Translations under genes and position numbers: made by a program | Part shown: piece after piece, positions 1 to 7,062 of the stretch | How the letters are laid out: each line of letters starts with the position of its first letter | Numbering within the stretch: the stretch's first letter is position 1 | Notes under the pieces: model-generated | The model's database searches: none | What the model saw: only the letters and a program-made list of their open reading frames with translations | What the model was told of the DNA's origin: nothing | NCBI GenBank assembly: GCA_016870915.1 | Contig: VFZY01000013.1 | Coordinates: 1 to 50,168 of the forward strand | Direction: 5' to 3' | Source: Acidobacteriota bacterium | Lineage (GTDB): Bacteria > Acidobacteriota > Terriglobia > Bryobacterales > Bryobacteraceae | Length of the DNA: 50,168 nt

Positions 1-127
1 TGCGGTTCACTTCGCGCAGCAGCAACGCGCCACCGTCGCTACTGATCGTCCCGCCGTCGAATCCCGCCTTCACCTGGCGCCGTCCCTGTTGGCCAAACTC
101 GAACTCTGATTGGCTACACTCTGTCAT
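1..127 (-). CDS. IS1380-family transposase, N-terminal fragment
   Basis: The minus strand from the ATG at 127 gives 42 codons before the window edge. The product includes KAGFDGGTISSDGGALLLRE, which matches the conserved N-terminal segment of IS1380-type transposases (family pattern: FDGG, two or three residues, SSDGGALLLRE). The DDE catalytic residues would lie outside the window, so it is not possible to say whether the gene is intact. The hit was short and missed by length filters. The family call rests on this one well-conserved motif. Confidence 0.72.
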   Translation of the reverse strand, partial: MTECSQSEFEFGQQGRRQVKAGFDGGTISSDGGALLLREVNR

Positions 128-230
128 AGGGGAAAGCCGCTCCTCTCTTCGCACAACTTTTACTAGAAAAATCAGTTATGCAAGAGAATGCGGCTTTCCG
201 CTACACTTCCCGTGAGAAAAACGGGTTAGG
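1..230 (-). mobile_element. Partial IS1380-like insertion sequence (5' end, cut by window edge)
   Basis: The first 127 bases encode, on the minus strand, the N-terminus of an IS1380-type transposase. About 100 bp upstream of its start, at 209-230, lies a sequence that reads on the minus strand CCTAACCCGTTTTTCTCACG. Its CC start and distance from the transposase fit a terminal inverted repeat. I infer that the element ends near 230 and extends left beyond the window. The other end is not visible, so neither the inverted repeat nor a target duplication can be confirmed. Bases 231-417 hold nothing I recognise. Confidence 0.5.
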
Positions 231-417
231 CCGAGGGCCTTATGTAAAGAGAGTATCACAACGGCGCCGCGAAAGTGTATGATTTTCTGCTGGCCTGGTA
301 CTGGTATTCCCAACGGCGTCCCAGCAGTGCGGGAACGCGTTCCAGATCCGCGAACGCGTGAGGTGTCCGGCCTCCGGCCCGATGGATCCGGCTCTTACCG
401 GAACGCGGCCCGGAACG

Positions 418-2079
418 CTACTGGAGGACCGGCATCTCCGGACGGACCCGCTCCTCGGGAATGGGCACACAGTCCGGGACGCTGTACCGGGGCTCCATCC
501 GGCCGCTGTAATCCAGGTACAGATGCCGCCGCAGGTACCACTCCGGGAAATGCGCCAGACGGTAGAGCGGATACTTCATCGGGGGACCAAAGAGCTTGCG
601 CCCAAGACCGTAGTAGTAGAGCGGAATGCCGGCATTGAATTTCCACTGCACGGACTTCTCCCGCCGGAAGAAGTCGATGTTGTACCGCCAGCAGGTGAAG
701 AAGAACTCCCACTGCAGGTCCGTCAGCCGCGCGATCTTGGCGCTCTCGCTTGAGCCCATCCGCGTGTCTTCCAGGGGAACGAACAGCGTGGGGATGACGC
801 ACCATTTGGCGTCCTTCAACGCAAACAGCAGATCCAGCGACTGCTTCGTGTCTTCCCGCGTTTCGCCCGGCAAGCCCACAATGAAGGTGCACATTGGAAA
901 CCAGTTGTGCTTGTTCATGGTGTGCATGCCCTTCATGATCACATCCGGCCACTGCTCCGGCTTGAACGGATAGGACTTGCCCTTCATGAACTGCTTGAAC
1001 AGCCGGACGGAACCCGTTTCCAGGCCCACGAACATCATGGCGTAGCGCTTGTCCGGATGCGTCGAATCCGGGTGCGTGTTCACGGACTTGTCCACCGCGA
1101 TCTGAAGCTCCTCGCAGATTTCGGGCTGCACCACCACTGGCGACATTGTCCCGTGCGTCATCATCACGTGCTTCACGCCCGGCACTCCGGCCACTCCATG
1201 GAACAGGCTTTTCAGGGCCGGCAGGTTGGTCTTGAACCGCTTACCCTGCTCATAGAGGAAGACATCTTCGGTCACCAGCGTGATGGTGTCGGCGCCTTCC
1301 GCCACCTGCGTGCGGGCGTTGGCGATCACCGTATCCAGCGGAATGCTCTTGCCCTTCCGCAGCGCCACGGAGCAGAACTGGCACCCGCGCCCGCAGCCCC
1401 GCGTGATCTCCACCACGCCGAACGTGGAACGGTGAACCAGCGGCGGAATCGCCTCCAGGTTGGGGCTGTCGCAGTCCACCTTGGCCGGAAGCGATTCGCC
1501 CTTCACGGCCGATTCGAACAGCGGCAGCACCACGTCCTCGGCTTCGCCATTCACCAGACAGTCCACGCCCCATTCCCCAAGCAGCCCCTTGTGCTCAAGC
1601 TGCCAGGCGCCCGGACCGCCGACGATCACCTTGATCCGGTCCCGGTGCCGGGCGATCACCGGATGGGTGATCAGGCGGCGGAACGCGTGCGCGTTGATCG
1701 GCTCACAGTCGCCGCCGTAGAATCCGGCGTAGACGTCGGTGGCGAACGTGATGCCCAGCGGGTTGTGCGCATGGATGCCGATCACGCGGGTGTCCTCGCC
1801 AACGAACTGCTCAAGCTGTTCGGGGTAGCACACCACCACGTCCTCCGGCCGGAACTTGCGATGCAGCAGGCTCTCCACCACACGCAGGCCATTCGGCACG
1901 TACTTCGCCTGCCCATCGGGAGTGGTTTCAACATGCGTCGACCAGTCCGTGCCCATCATCCGCGCATACTTCTGCGGAAGCGTCGCCAAAAGCATCTGCC
2001 GCCAGGTACTGCGTTGATACTCGCTTGATTCCGACGTGCTGGCGGCCAGCACGATCAGTTTCCCTCGGTTGTTTGCCAA
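418..2079 (-). CDS. Radical SAM protein with N-terminal B12-binding-like domain
   Basis: A 553-residue cytosolic protein. The first ~210 residues look like a cobalamin-binding-type Rossmann domain (IGIHAHNPLGI, VIVGGPGAW). A radical SAM core follows, with the cluster motif CGRGCQFC (CxxxCxxC) near residues 229-236. These enzymes cleave S-adenosylmethionine with a [4Fe-4S] cluster to start radical chemistry, often methylation. The start is a TTG; an AGAGGG ribosome site sits about seven bases upstream and no better ATG is available. The C-terminus (about residues 420-553) is rich in Trp, Tyr and Arg. It is separated from the upstream FecR-like gene by a strong hairpin, so it is probably transcribed alone. 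The substrate cannot be inferred. Confidence 0.85.
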   Translation of the reverse strand: MANNRGKLIVLAASTSESSEYQRSTWRQMLLATLPQKYARMMGTDWSTHVETTPDGQAKYVPNGLRVVESLLHRKFRPEDVVVCYPEQLEQFVGEDTRVIGIHAHNPLGITFATDVYAGFYGGDCEPINAHAFRRLITHPVIARHRDRIKVIVGGPGAWQLEHKGLLGEWGVDCLVNGEAEDVVLPLFESAVKGESLPAKVDCDSPNLEAIPPLVHRSTFGVVEITRGCGRGCQFCSVALRKGKSIPLDTVIANARTQVAEGADTITLVTEDVFLYEQGKRFKTNLPALKSLFHGVAGVPGVKHVMMTHGTMSPVVVQPEICEELQIAVDKSVNTHPDSTHPDKRYAMMFVGLETGSVRLFKQFMKGKSYPFKPEQWPDVIMKGMHTMNKHNWFPMCTFIVGLPGETREDTKQSLDLLFALKDAKWCVIPTLFVPLEDTRMGSSESAKIARLTDLQWEFFFTCWRYNIDFFRREKSVQWKFNAGIPLYYYGLGRKLFGPPMKYPLYRLAHFPEWYLRRHLYLDYSGRMEPRYSVPDCVPIPEERVRPEMPVLQ

Positions 2080-2152
2080 AATGACCCTCTGCCAACGCCA
2101 TAGGCGTGAATCTGTTCGATTATACCGGTTATTCCCGTACCCCTAAACGACG

Positions 2153-2201
2153 AAAAGTCAACCCGGTTGTTTCCTCGAAAGGAACAGCCGGATTGACTTT
2201 T
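2153..2201 (-). terminator. Long A/T-flanked hairpin, probable (bidirectional) terminator
   Basis: An imperfect stem of about 21 pairs: AAAAGTCAA at 2153-2161 pairs with TTGACTTTT at 2193-2201, followed inward by CCGG/CCGG and a TTGTTTCC/GGAACAG arm around a loop near 2175-2180. The outer A and T tracts let it work as a Rho-independent terminator on either strand. It lies 29 bp beyond the stop of the leftward FecR-like gene. Confidence 0.7.
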
Positions 2202-2229
2202 GAACTTTGAATGACCGCGCCCTGCGTTT

Positions 2230-3234
2230 CTATTGGCTGCGGCTTCCGCCGGCGCTCTCACCGCCCGCCCGGCCGCCGCCGCCATCGCCGCCGCGCGGCG
2301 CCGCCACCGGCGCCGAGGATGCTGCCGCGGGGCCCGAAACCGAAGGCGCCGAAGAGACGTAGCCCGCGTCGCTGCGCGAAGTGACCGTGTTGTATCCGTA
2401 ACTGGGGTTGTAGCTGGTGCTGAAGCCCCGCTGGTCGCCCACCCAGCCGCCCGCGTAGATCATCGGCCGCTCATAGATCCGCATCACCGAACGAGGCGAA
2501 TACCACCGGTACCCGAACGGGCTCAAGAACACGCCGTTCATCGGAACAAACGTATACATGCCAAAGTAGGGGTTCCAGAACCAGGTGGAGGAGCGAATCG
2601 CGTAGCCGCTGTTGTACATGGACCGCGATGCCGAGATGTTCGCCATGCTGATATAGGATGCCCGGCGCCGCGCCCACCGGAACAGCGGATCGCCTGTCTC
2701 CGGATCGAACTTCACCAGCGCCCGGCTGCCGTCAAACGCCAGCATCCTGCCCGCCTTCACCGGAATGGGGGCGGAGCCTTCGAAGGTTACAAGCGCCTCG
2801 CCGCCGTGCACCTTCAACAGTCCGGCCTCAACTTCCAGGCGATAGATGCCGGTCTTGCGCACGGCGATCAGGCCATCCTTCATCCGGAACCGGATGTTGT
2901 ATTCCTTGGTGGACTCACCGGTCTCAACCACCGCCGAGCCCTTCACCATCTCGATGTCGATGCTGCCGAACTCCCCGTTGTGCAGGCGCATGGCGCTTTC
3001 TTCGCCCAGCCGGAGGAACGAACCCGGCGCCAGCAGCACTTCCACCCGGCCTTCGCCCGTGGCCAGCGTGTCGCCCTTGGCCATGATGGGAATCTTGCCC
3101 ATCTTCCGCTCGGCGGAGAGGCCGTTTAGGGTCACCTCGCCCTCGGTGTAGTGGACCACCCCGGCGCGGGCCGGTGTCGTATCCTGGGCCAGGGCGGCCG
3201 TTGAGAGTAGAACCGCGGTGTAAACAATGCGCAT
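2230..3234 (-). CDS. Exported FecR-domain protein
   Basis: A 334-residue protein with a short Sec signal peptide (VYTAVLLSTAALAQ, cleavage near residue 16). Residues ~25-150 resemble the FecR domain: a TEGEV start, then GDTLATGEGRVEVLLAPGSF and EMVKGSAVVETG. FecR domains outside iron signalling are common in exported acidobacterial proteins, where the role is unclear. No membrane helix is seen after the signal. The C-terminal ~150 residues are Tyr/Ser/Gly-rich, ending in low-complexity Gly-Ala sequence, so a cell-surface or periplasmic role is likely. No sigma factor or TonB gene is adjacent, which argues against classical FecR anti-sigma function. It is divergent from the BON gene at 3383. 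Confidence 0.75.
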   Translation of the reverse strand: MRIVYTAVLLSTAALAQDTTPARAGVVHYTEGEVTLNGLSAERKMGKIPIMAKGDTLATGEGRVEVLLAPGSFLRLGEESAMRLHNGEFGSIDIEMVKGSAVVETGESTKEYNIRFRMKDGLIAVRKTGIYRLEVEAGLLKVHGGEALVTFEGSAPIPVKAGRMLAFDGSRALVKFDPETGDPLFRWARRRASYISMANISASRSMYNSGYAIRSSTWFWNPYFGMYTFVPMNGVFLSPFGYRWYSPRSVMRIYERPMIYAGGWVGDQRGFSTSYNPSYGYNTVTSRSDAGYVSSAPSVSGPAAASSAPVAAPRGGDGGGGRAGGESAGGSRSQ

Positions 3235-3382
3235 CGTGGGCTCCTACCTAAAGAGTATAGTCCTGAACCGCAGACGCGGCGCGCCACCCGAACGTTTCAG
3301 GAATGAATGCGCCAGGGGCCGGGATTTCATTCCCGGAGTCCGGTCAGCGAAAAACACCGTAATCTGGATGGAGGCAATATCG

Positions 3383-3919
3383 ATGAAAACTCTCACTCTC
3401 TCCCTCATGATGGCAGCCGGAGCCATGGCGGCTCAAGGACAGGGCCCCGGGCCGCAGGGACAGGCCAGGCTGGTCAAAATGGTGACCCACGAACTCCTGA
3501 TGCTGCCCTTTTATGGTGTGTTCGACAACCTGTCGTTTTCGCTCGATGGCTACAGCGTCACGCTCAAGGGGCAGGTCACCCGGCCCACCCTGAAAAGCGA
3601 TGCCGAAAACGTGGTGAAGAAGATCGAAGGCGTTGAACGCGTCGTCAACCAGATTGAGGTGCTGCCGCTGTCGAACCAGGACAACCAGATCCGCCTGGCC
3701 ACGGCACGGGCCATCTTCGGCCACCCGTCCCTCAACCAGTACTCGCTGCGGGCCGTGCCGCCCATCCACATCATTGTGAAGAACGGCCACGTCACCCTGG
3801 AGGGCGTCGTGCTGAATGAAGGCGACCGGACCATTGCCGGCATTCAGGCCAACGGCGTCAGCGGGGTCTTTTCCGTCACCAACAATCTGCGATTTGAGGT
3901 CCCCTCGAAGCGGAAGTAG
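3383..3919 (+). CDS. Exported double-BON-domain protein
   Basis: A 178-residue protein with a signal peptide (MKTLTLSLMMAAGAMAAQ). It has two BON-like modules: about residues 50-100 (FSLDGYSVTLKGQV ... GVERVVNQIEVLP) and 125-172 (IHIIVKNGHVTLEGVV ... VTNNLRF). BON domains bind phospholipid surfaces in OsmY-like periplasmic proteins. I chose the ATG at 3383 because GGAGG lies eight bases upstream and a signal peptide follows directly; upstream in-frame starts add about 50 implausible residues that overlap the divergent gene. A role in envelope stress is inference. Confidence 0.85.
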   Translation: MKTLTLSLMMAAGAMAAQGQGPGPQGQARLVKMVTHELLMLPFYGVFDNLSFSLDGYSVTLKGQVTRPTLKSDAENVVKKIEGVERVVNQIEVLPLSNQDNQIRLATARAIFGHPSLNQYSLRAVPPIHIIVKNGHVTLEGVVLNEGDRTIAGIQANGVSGVFSVTNNLRFEVPSKRK

Positions 3920-3920
3920 C

Positions 3921-5021
3921 TCAGTCCACGCCGTTGTCACGCAGACGCGTAATCTCTTCGGGCTGAAGCGTCCGGAAGCCTGACGCCTTCAACCGTTCCA
4001 GGTACGCGCCATCCACGCCGTGCGTGGAAAGCGTCACCAGATCGCCGGCGTTGAACTCATGGCCCAATGCGCGGGCCCGCCGCAGCAGGTCCTGGGAAAC
4101 GCCATGGTTCTGCAGCGTCACCAGATCATCGGTCGAAAACTTGTACCCGGCCGCGGCGGCCGCCTTCACGTAATCCGCCTGGATGCCATGCTGGTGCAGA
4201 CGGACCAGGTCGCCCGGTTCGGCGGGAACACCGGCGGCGATCATCTCCCGAACCGTTTCCATGGACACGCCCTGCTGGTGCAGTTGAATGGCGTCCTCCA
4301 CGCTGGCCGCCAGCCCGGCCTTCCTCAGGTCGGCAAGCGACCGCGCTGGCACGCCATGGTTGTGAAGGGACACCATTTCTTCCAGCCGCGGCGTAAAGCC
4401 CGCGCCGCGCAGGTCGCGAATGTAGCGGGCGTCCACGCCCTGGTCCACCAGCGACGCCAGTTCGTCCGCTTGAACGGACTCGATGCCCGCCTCCTGCACC
4501 GCCTGCAGCAACTCCGGAGAAACGCCGCGGCCGGAGAGCATCAGCAGTTGGTCGAAGGACGCATGCACACCCGCCTTGTTCATGGCCCGGGCGAAGTCCA
4601 GCGAGAGCCCTTCCATGAAAGCGCGCATCAGCGCATGCTGCTCCGGCACGCCAAAGCCCAGACGGGCAATCTCATCGGCAAAGGCCGTGTTCGGTTCAAA
4701 GGTGAACTCGCCGGAGCCATTGCCAAAGCGCAGATGCCCGCGGCAGAGAAGCTTGCCCGCATCCCGCACGTAGGCGAACCTGATATCCTCCCGCAGGCCC
4801 GATAGCGTCTCCGCCGTCAGCCCCTCGAACCGGCTGAGCGGCACGTCATTCGACATGCGGGAACGCTGAAACTGGTCCACCACGTTCACGGTGAGCCGCA
4901 CATGGCCGGCCTGCTTGGACCGGTCAATCCGCCATCCGCTGTCGAAAACCAGGTTCTGGGCGTTGAGCAGGAAGAACGCGGCGGTGGCGCCGGCAATGAT
5001 GTAGAGTTCAGTGCTACGCAT
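3921..5021 (-). CDS. Membrane-anchored HGV-repeat protein, partner of the M56 receptor
   Basis: A 366-residue protein with one N-terminal hydrophobic helix (residues ~7-20), a ~120-residue non-repetitive domain, then at least seven tandem units of about 28 residues from ~residue 155 to the end. The unit pattern is DLVxLxxHGVxxxxLxxLRxAG with 5-7 linker residues, probably a helical hairpin solenoid. Examples are DLVRLHQHGIQADYV and DLVTLQNHGVSQDLL. The same repeat makes up the C-terminus of the gene just upstream, whose stop is 12 bp from this start. This suggests the two proteins interact or sense the same ligand. No catalytic motif was found. The repeat resembles segments seen beside BlaR1-like peptidases in related bacteria, with no function I can name. 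Confidence 0.7.
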   Translation of the reverse strand: MRSTELYIIAGATAAFFLLNAQNLVFDSGWRIDRSKQAGHVRLTVNVVDQFQRSRMSNDVPLSRFEGLTAETLSGLREDIRFAYVRDAGKLLCRGHLRFGNGSGEFTFEPNTAFADEIARLGFGVPEQHALMRAFMEGLSLDFARAMNKAGVHASFDQLLMLSGRGVSPELLQAVQEAGIESVQADELASLVDQGVDARYIRDLRGAGFTPRLEEMVSLHNHGVPARSLADLRKAGLAASVEDAIQLHQQGVSMETVREMIAAGVPAEPGDLVRLHQHGIQADYVKAAAAAGYKFSTDDLVTLQNHGVSQDLLRRARALGHEFNAGDLVTLSTHGVDGAYLERLKASGFRTLQPEEITRLRDNGVD

Positions 5022-5033
5022 GGACAGGTTCCT

Positions 5034-6086
5034 TTAGATCACTCCGGCATTCTTGAGTTTGAGAATCGTTTCGAAGGTGACGCGCGGACCCAGTTTGAAG
5101 GCCTCGCGCACGTTGTCCGGGTTCACGCCATGGTTGTGCGCCCTGATGGCATCCTCCACGCTCAGCCCGGCAAGTCCGGCATCCCGTAGAGACTTCACAT
5201 AGGCCGGACGCACACCCTGCTGCTGCATCTGGACGATGGCATTCGCGGGGAGATTCGCCAGACCGCTCTCCTTCAGTTCCCTGAGGAACCCGGCATCCAC
5301 GCCGTGCTGGCGCAGCCGGATCACCTCATCCACGGCAAGGTCCTTCAGACCCGAATCCACCAGCGCGGCAAGGAAGCTGTTTCGAAGCGCAGGCTTTGGC
5401 TCCGGCGCGGGCGCGGGAACCGGTGCCGGCGCGGGCTTCCTCGCAGGGGCCGGAGCCGCGGCGGGCGCAGGGAGCGCTGCCGGAGCCTGGCTGACGGAGG
5501 AAGCTGCCGGCGCGGGCGCCCTCTGCGCCGCCCACCCGAACACAGGAGGATACAGGACAGCTGCCAGCGTCAGACCGGCCAGCAGCGGCAGAACCGCCGC
5601 CAGCCGCCAGACCGATACCCGTGGACGCGACGCCAACGTGGCCGCGGCCAGACGCTCAACGCGCAGCCTGAGCTGTGACTTCCGCTCAGCAATGCCCGAC
5701 GCCATCAACAGGCCGCGATGCTCCAGCCGCAGTTCCGCCACCCGCGCCAGGGCAGCCATGTACCGTCGGGCCGAGCCGGAGGCGGAAACCACCCAGTCAT
5801 CACAGGCCAGTTCCCGCTCCACGTCCAGCCGGCGGGCGATGAAATGCACCAGCGGGTGCGGCCAGCACAACGCCTGCGCCAGACGGGACCCAAGACGCGA
5901 CCAGTCATCGCGCCGCTCAAGGTGGGCAATCTCGTGAATCAGCACCAGGTCCAGCGCCGGCGGCTCCAGTTCACTCAGCAGCCGCGTGGGCACAATCACC
6001 ACCGGCCGCAGAAACCCCGCGGCCATCGGAGACTCCACCAGATCCGTGTGGAGCAGCCGAATCGGGCGCTCCGCCGAAAGATGCAC
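5034..6086 (-). CDS. M56 (BlaR1/MecR1-type) peptidase, C-terminal part after an in-frame TGA
   Basis: The catalytic half of a BlaR1-like receptor. It contains the zinc-binding HEIAHLERRDDW (HExxH) and the downstream ERELACDDWV segment typical of M56, where the Glu is the third ligand. A membrane helix follows (LAAVLPLLAGLTLAAVLYPPV), then an Ala/Pro-rich linker of ~60 residues, then four HGV repeats like those of the next gene. The first possible start (GTG, 6084-6086) lies inside the conserved domain. The same frame runs unbroken from 6554 except for TGA at 6102-6104, so this is the second half of one gene (about 506 residues if read through). In BlaR1 systems ligand binding activates the protease, which inactivates the BlaI repressor; here the repeats would replace the penicillin sensor (inference). 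Confidence 0.8.
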   Translation of the reverse strand: MHLSAERPIRLLHTDLVESPMAAGFLRPVVIVPTRLLSELEPPALDLVLIHEIAHLERRDDWSRLGSRLAQALCWPHPLVHFIARRLDVERELACDDWVVSASGSARRYMAALARVAELRLEHRGLLMASGIAERKSQLRLRVERLAAATLASRPRVSVWRLAAVLPLLAGLTLAAVLYPPVFGWAAQRAPAPAASSVSQAPAALPAPAAAPAPARKPAPAPVPAPAPEPKPALRNSFLAALVDSGLKDLAVDEVIRLRQHGVDAGFLRELKESGLANLPANAIVQMQQQGVRPAYVKSLRDAGLAGLSVEDAIRAHNHGVNPDNVREAFKLGPRVTFETILKLKNAGVI

Positions 6087-6101
6087 CAGCCTCTCCCGGA
6101 A

Positions 6102-6554
6102 TCACCGGGCCAGGGGTTCGGCGACTGGAACACAGGATCGCTTCAAACGGCGCAGGGCGCGCCAGCCGCCGAACAGAACCAGCAGCCGCCAAAGCGCCAC
6201 CACCGCCCACACCGCGGCGCCCAGCATCGCCCAACGCCCCGGGGCCAGCAGCATGCGCCGCGAACGGTCGCCGCCCGGCGCCGGCGCTGCCGGCGGGGCG
6301 TCAACAGAACTGGCCACCGGGCCCAGGTCCAGATCGCTCATCGAAGCCGCATGCTCCCTGCCACCGTCCTCTCGCGGCATGGGCAGCAACAGAAGCAGCA
6401 CGGCGGCCAGCGTCAGCCACCAGAGACTATGGCGCGTCGCGGCATTCAGGCCGGGCACCAGACGCGCCGCCAGCCAGACGCAGGCCGTCAGCAGCAGCGC
6501 CGGCAACAGGCCGTTTAAAACGGCCAGCCAAAGCGTTTCAACGGCATCGGACAT
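6102..6554 (-). CDS. M56 (BlaR1/MecR1-type) receptor, N-terminal membrane part ending at TGA
   Basis: A 150-residue product holding three hydrophobic helices (LLPALLLTACVWLAARLV, HSLWWLTLAAVLLLLL, AMLGAAVWAVVALWRLLVLF), matching the N-terminal membrane region of M56 receptors. It stops at TGA (6102-6104) after VPVAEPLAR; the next codons in the same frame continue the family pattern without loss. I chose the ATG at 6554 because GGAGG lies eight bases upstream; a GTG at 6569 is possible. It begins 17 bp after the BlaI-type gene. On its own it has no catalytic residues. The TGA may be a nonsense mutation, a sequencing error or, less likely, a readthrough site. Confidence 0.75.
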   Translation of the reverse strand: MSDAVETLWLAVLNGLLPALLLTACVWLAARLVPGLNAATRHSLWWLTLAAVLLLLLPMPREDGGREHAASMSDLDLGPVASSVDAPPAAPAPGGDRSRRMLLAPGRWAMLGAAVWAVVALWRLLVLFGGWRALRRLKRSCVPVAEPLAR

Positions 6555-6571
6555 GTTCCGCACCTCCACGG

Positions 6572-6949
6572 CTATCGTGACTCCCCGACAATCTGGCGGA
6601 TGCGCCGCAACTCGCGCTCGCTCAGGTCCTCGTCTTCCAGCAGATTCATCACCAGCGCCTCGGGCCGCCCTCGGAAGAACCGCTCCACCAGATGGCGCAG
6701 CGCGCTCCGGCTGGCTTGCCCCCGGTCCACCAGCGGGTGATAAACAAACGCCCGCCCTTCCTTGGTGTGGCGAAGGTACCCCTTCTCCTCAAGAATTCGC
6801 ATGGTCGTCAGCACCGTGCTGTAGGCCAGCCCCAGGTCTTTGGGAAGCGACGCGGCAACCTCACCCACGGTGGCCTGGCCATGCTCCCATACGATGTCCA
6901 TCAGGCGAAGTTCCGCCTCGGTGAGGTTGGGCGATTTGGTGCGCGGCAT
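6572..6949 (-). CDS. blaI: BlaI/MecI/CopY-family transcriptional repressor
   Basis: A 125-residue winged-helix protein, the usual length for BlaI. Family hallmarks are LTEAELRLMDIVWEHGQATV, then AYSTVLTTMRILEEKGYL (recognition helix) and EGRAFVYHPLV, followed by a C-terminal dimerisation helix region. The chosen ATG (6949) follows GGAGAGAGG by three bases; a TTG at 6967 is less likely. It is the first gene of a leftward operon with the M56 receptor and the HGV-repeat protein. It probably binds the inverted repeat at 6978-6996 over its own promoter and is inactivated when the receptor fires; the regulon beyond this operon is unknown. Confidence 0.92.
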   Translation of the reverse strand: MPRTKSPNLTEAELRLMDIVWEHGQATVGEVAASLPKDLGLAYSTVLTTMRILEEKGYLRHTKEGRAFVYHPLVDRGQASRSALRHLVERFFRGRPEALVMNLLEDEDLSERELRRIRQIVGESR

Positions 6950-6977
6950 AGGCCTCTCTCCAAGCAACGAAAGAATT

Positions 6978-7023
6978 AATAGTTACGTAGACTATTGTAC
7001 TCCGGTTCGCACGAACTTGTCAA
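6978..7023 (-). promoter_or_regulatory. Sigma-70-type promoter with overlapping BlaI-type operator
   Basis: Read leftward, TTGACA (7018-7023) and TACAAT (6994-6999) are separated by 18 bases, a near-consensus promoter for the blaI operon. The inverted repeat AATAGT-N7-ACTATT (6978-6996) overlaps the -10 box and start site, as expected for autorepression. Another palindrome, GTTCG-N2-CGAAC (7005-7016), lies in the spacer. The 11-mer AATTAATAGTT occurs at 6974-6984 and again at 7030-7040, just before the divergent gene at 7063, so that gene may be co-regulated. Confidence 0.75.
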
Positions 7024-7062
7024 CGAAAAAATTAATAGTTCGCGGCTGGTATCCTGGCTCAC

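Noticed and set aside
907-2028. Long plus-strand open frame antisense to the radical SAM gene
   Set aside because: His/Arg/Val-rich shadow of high-GC coding; no domain and no ribosome site.
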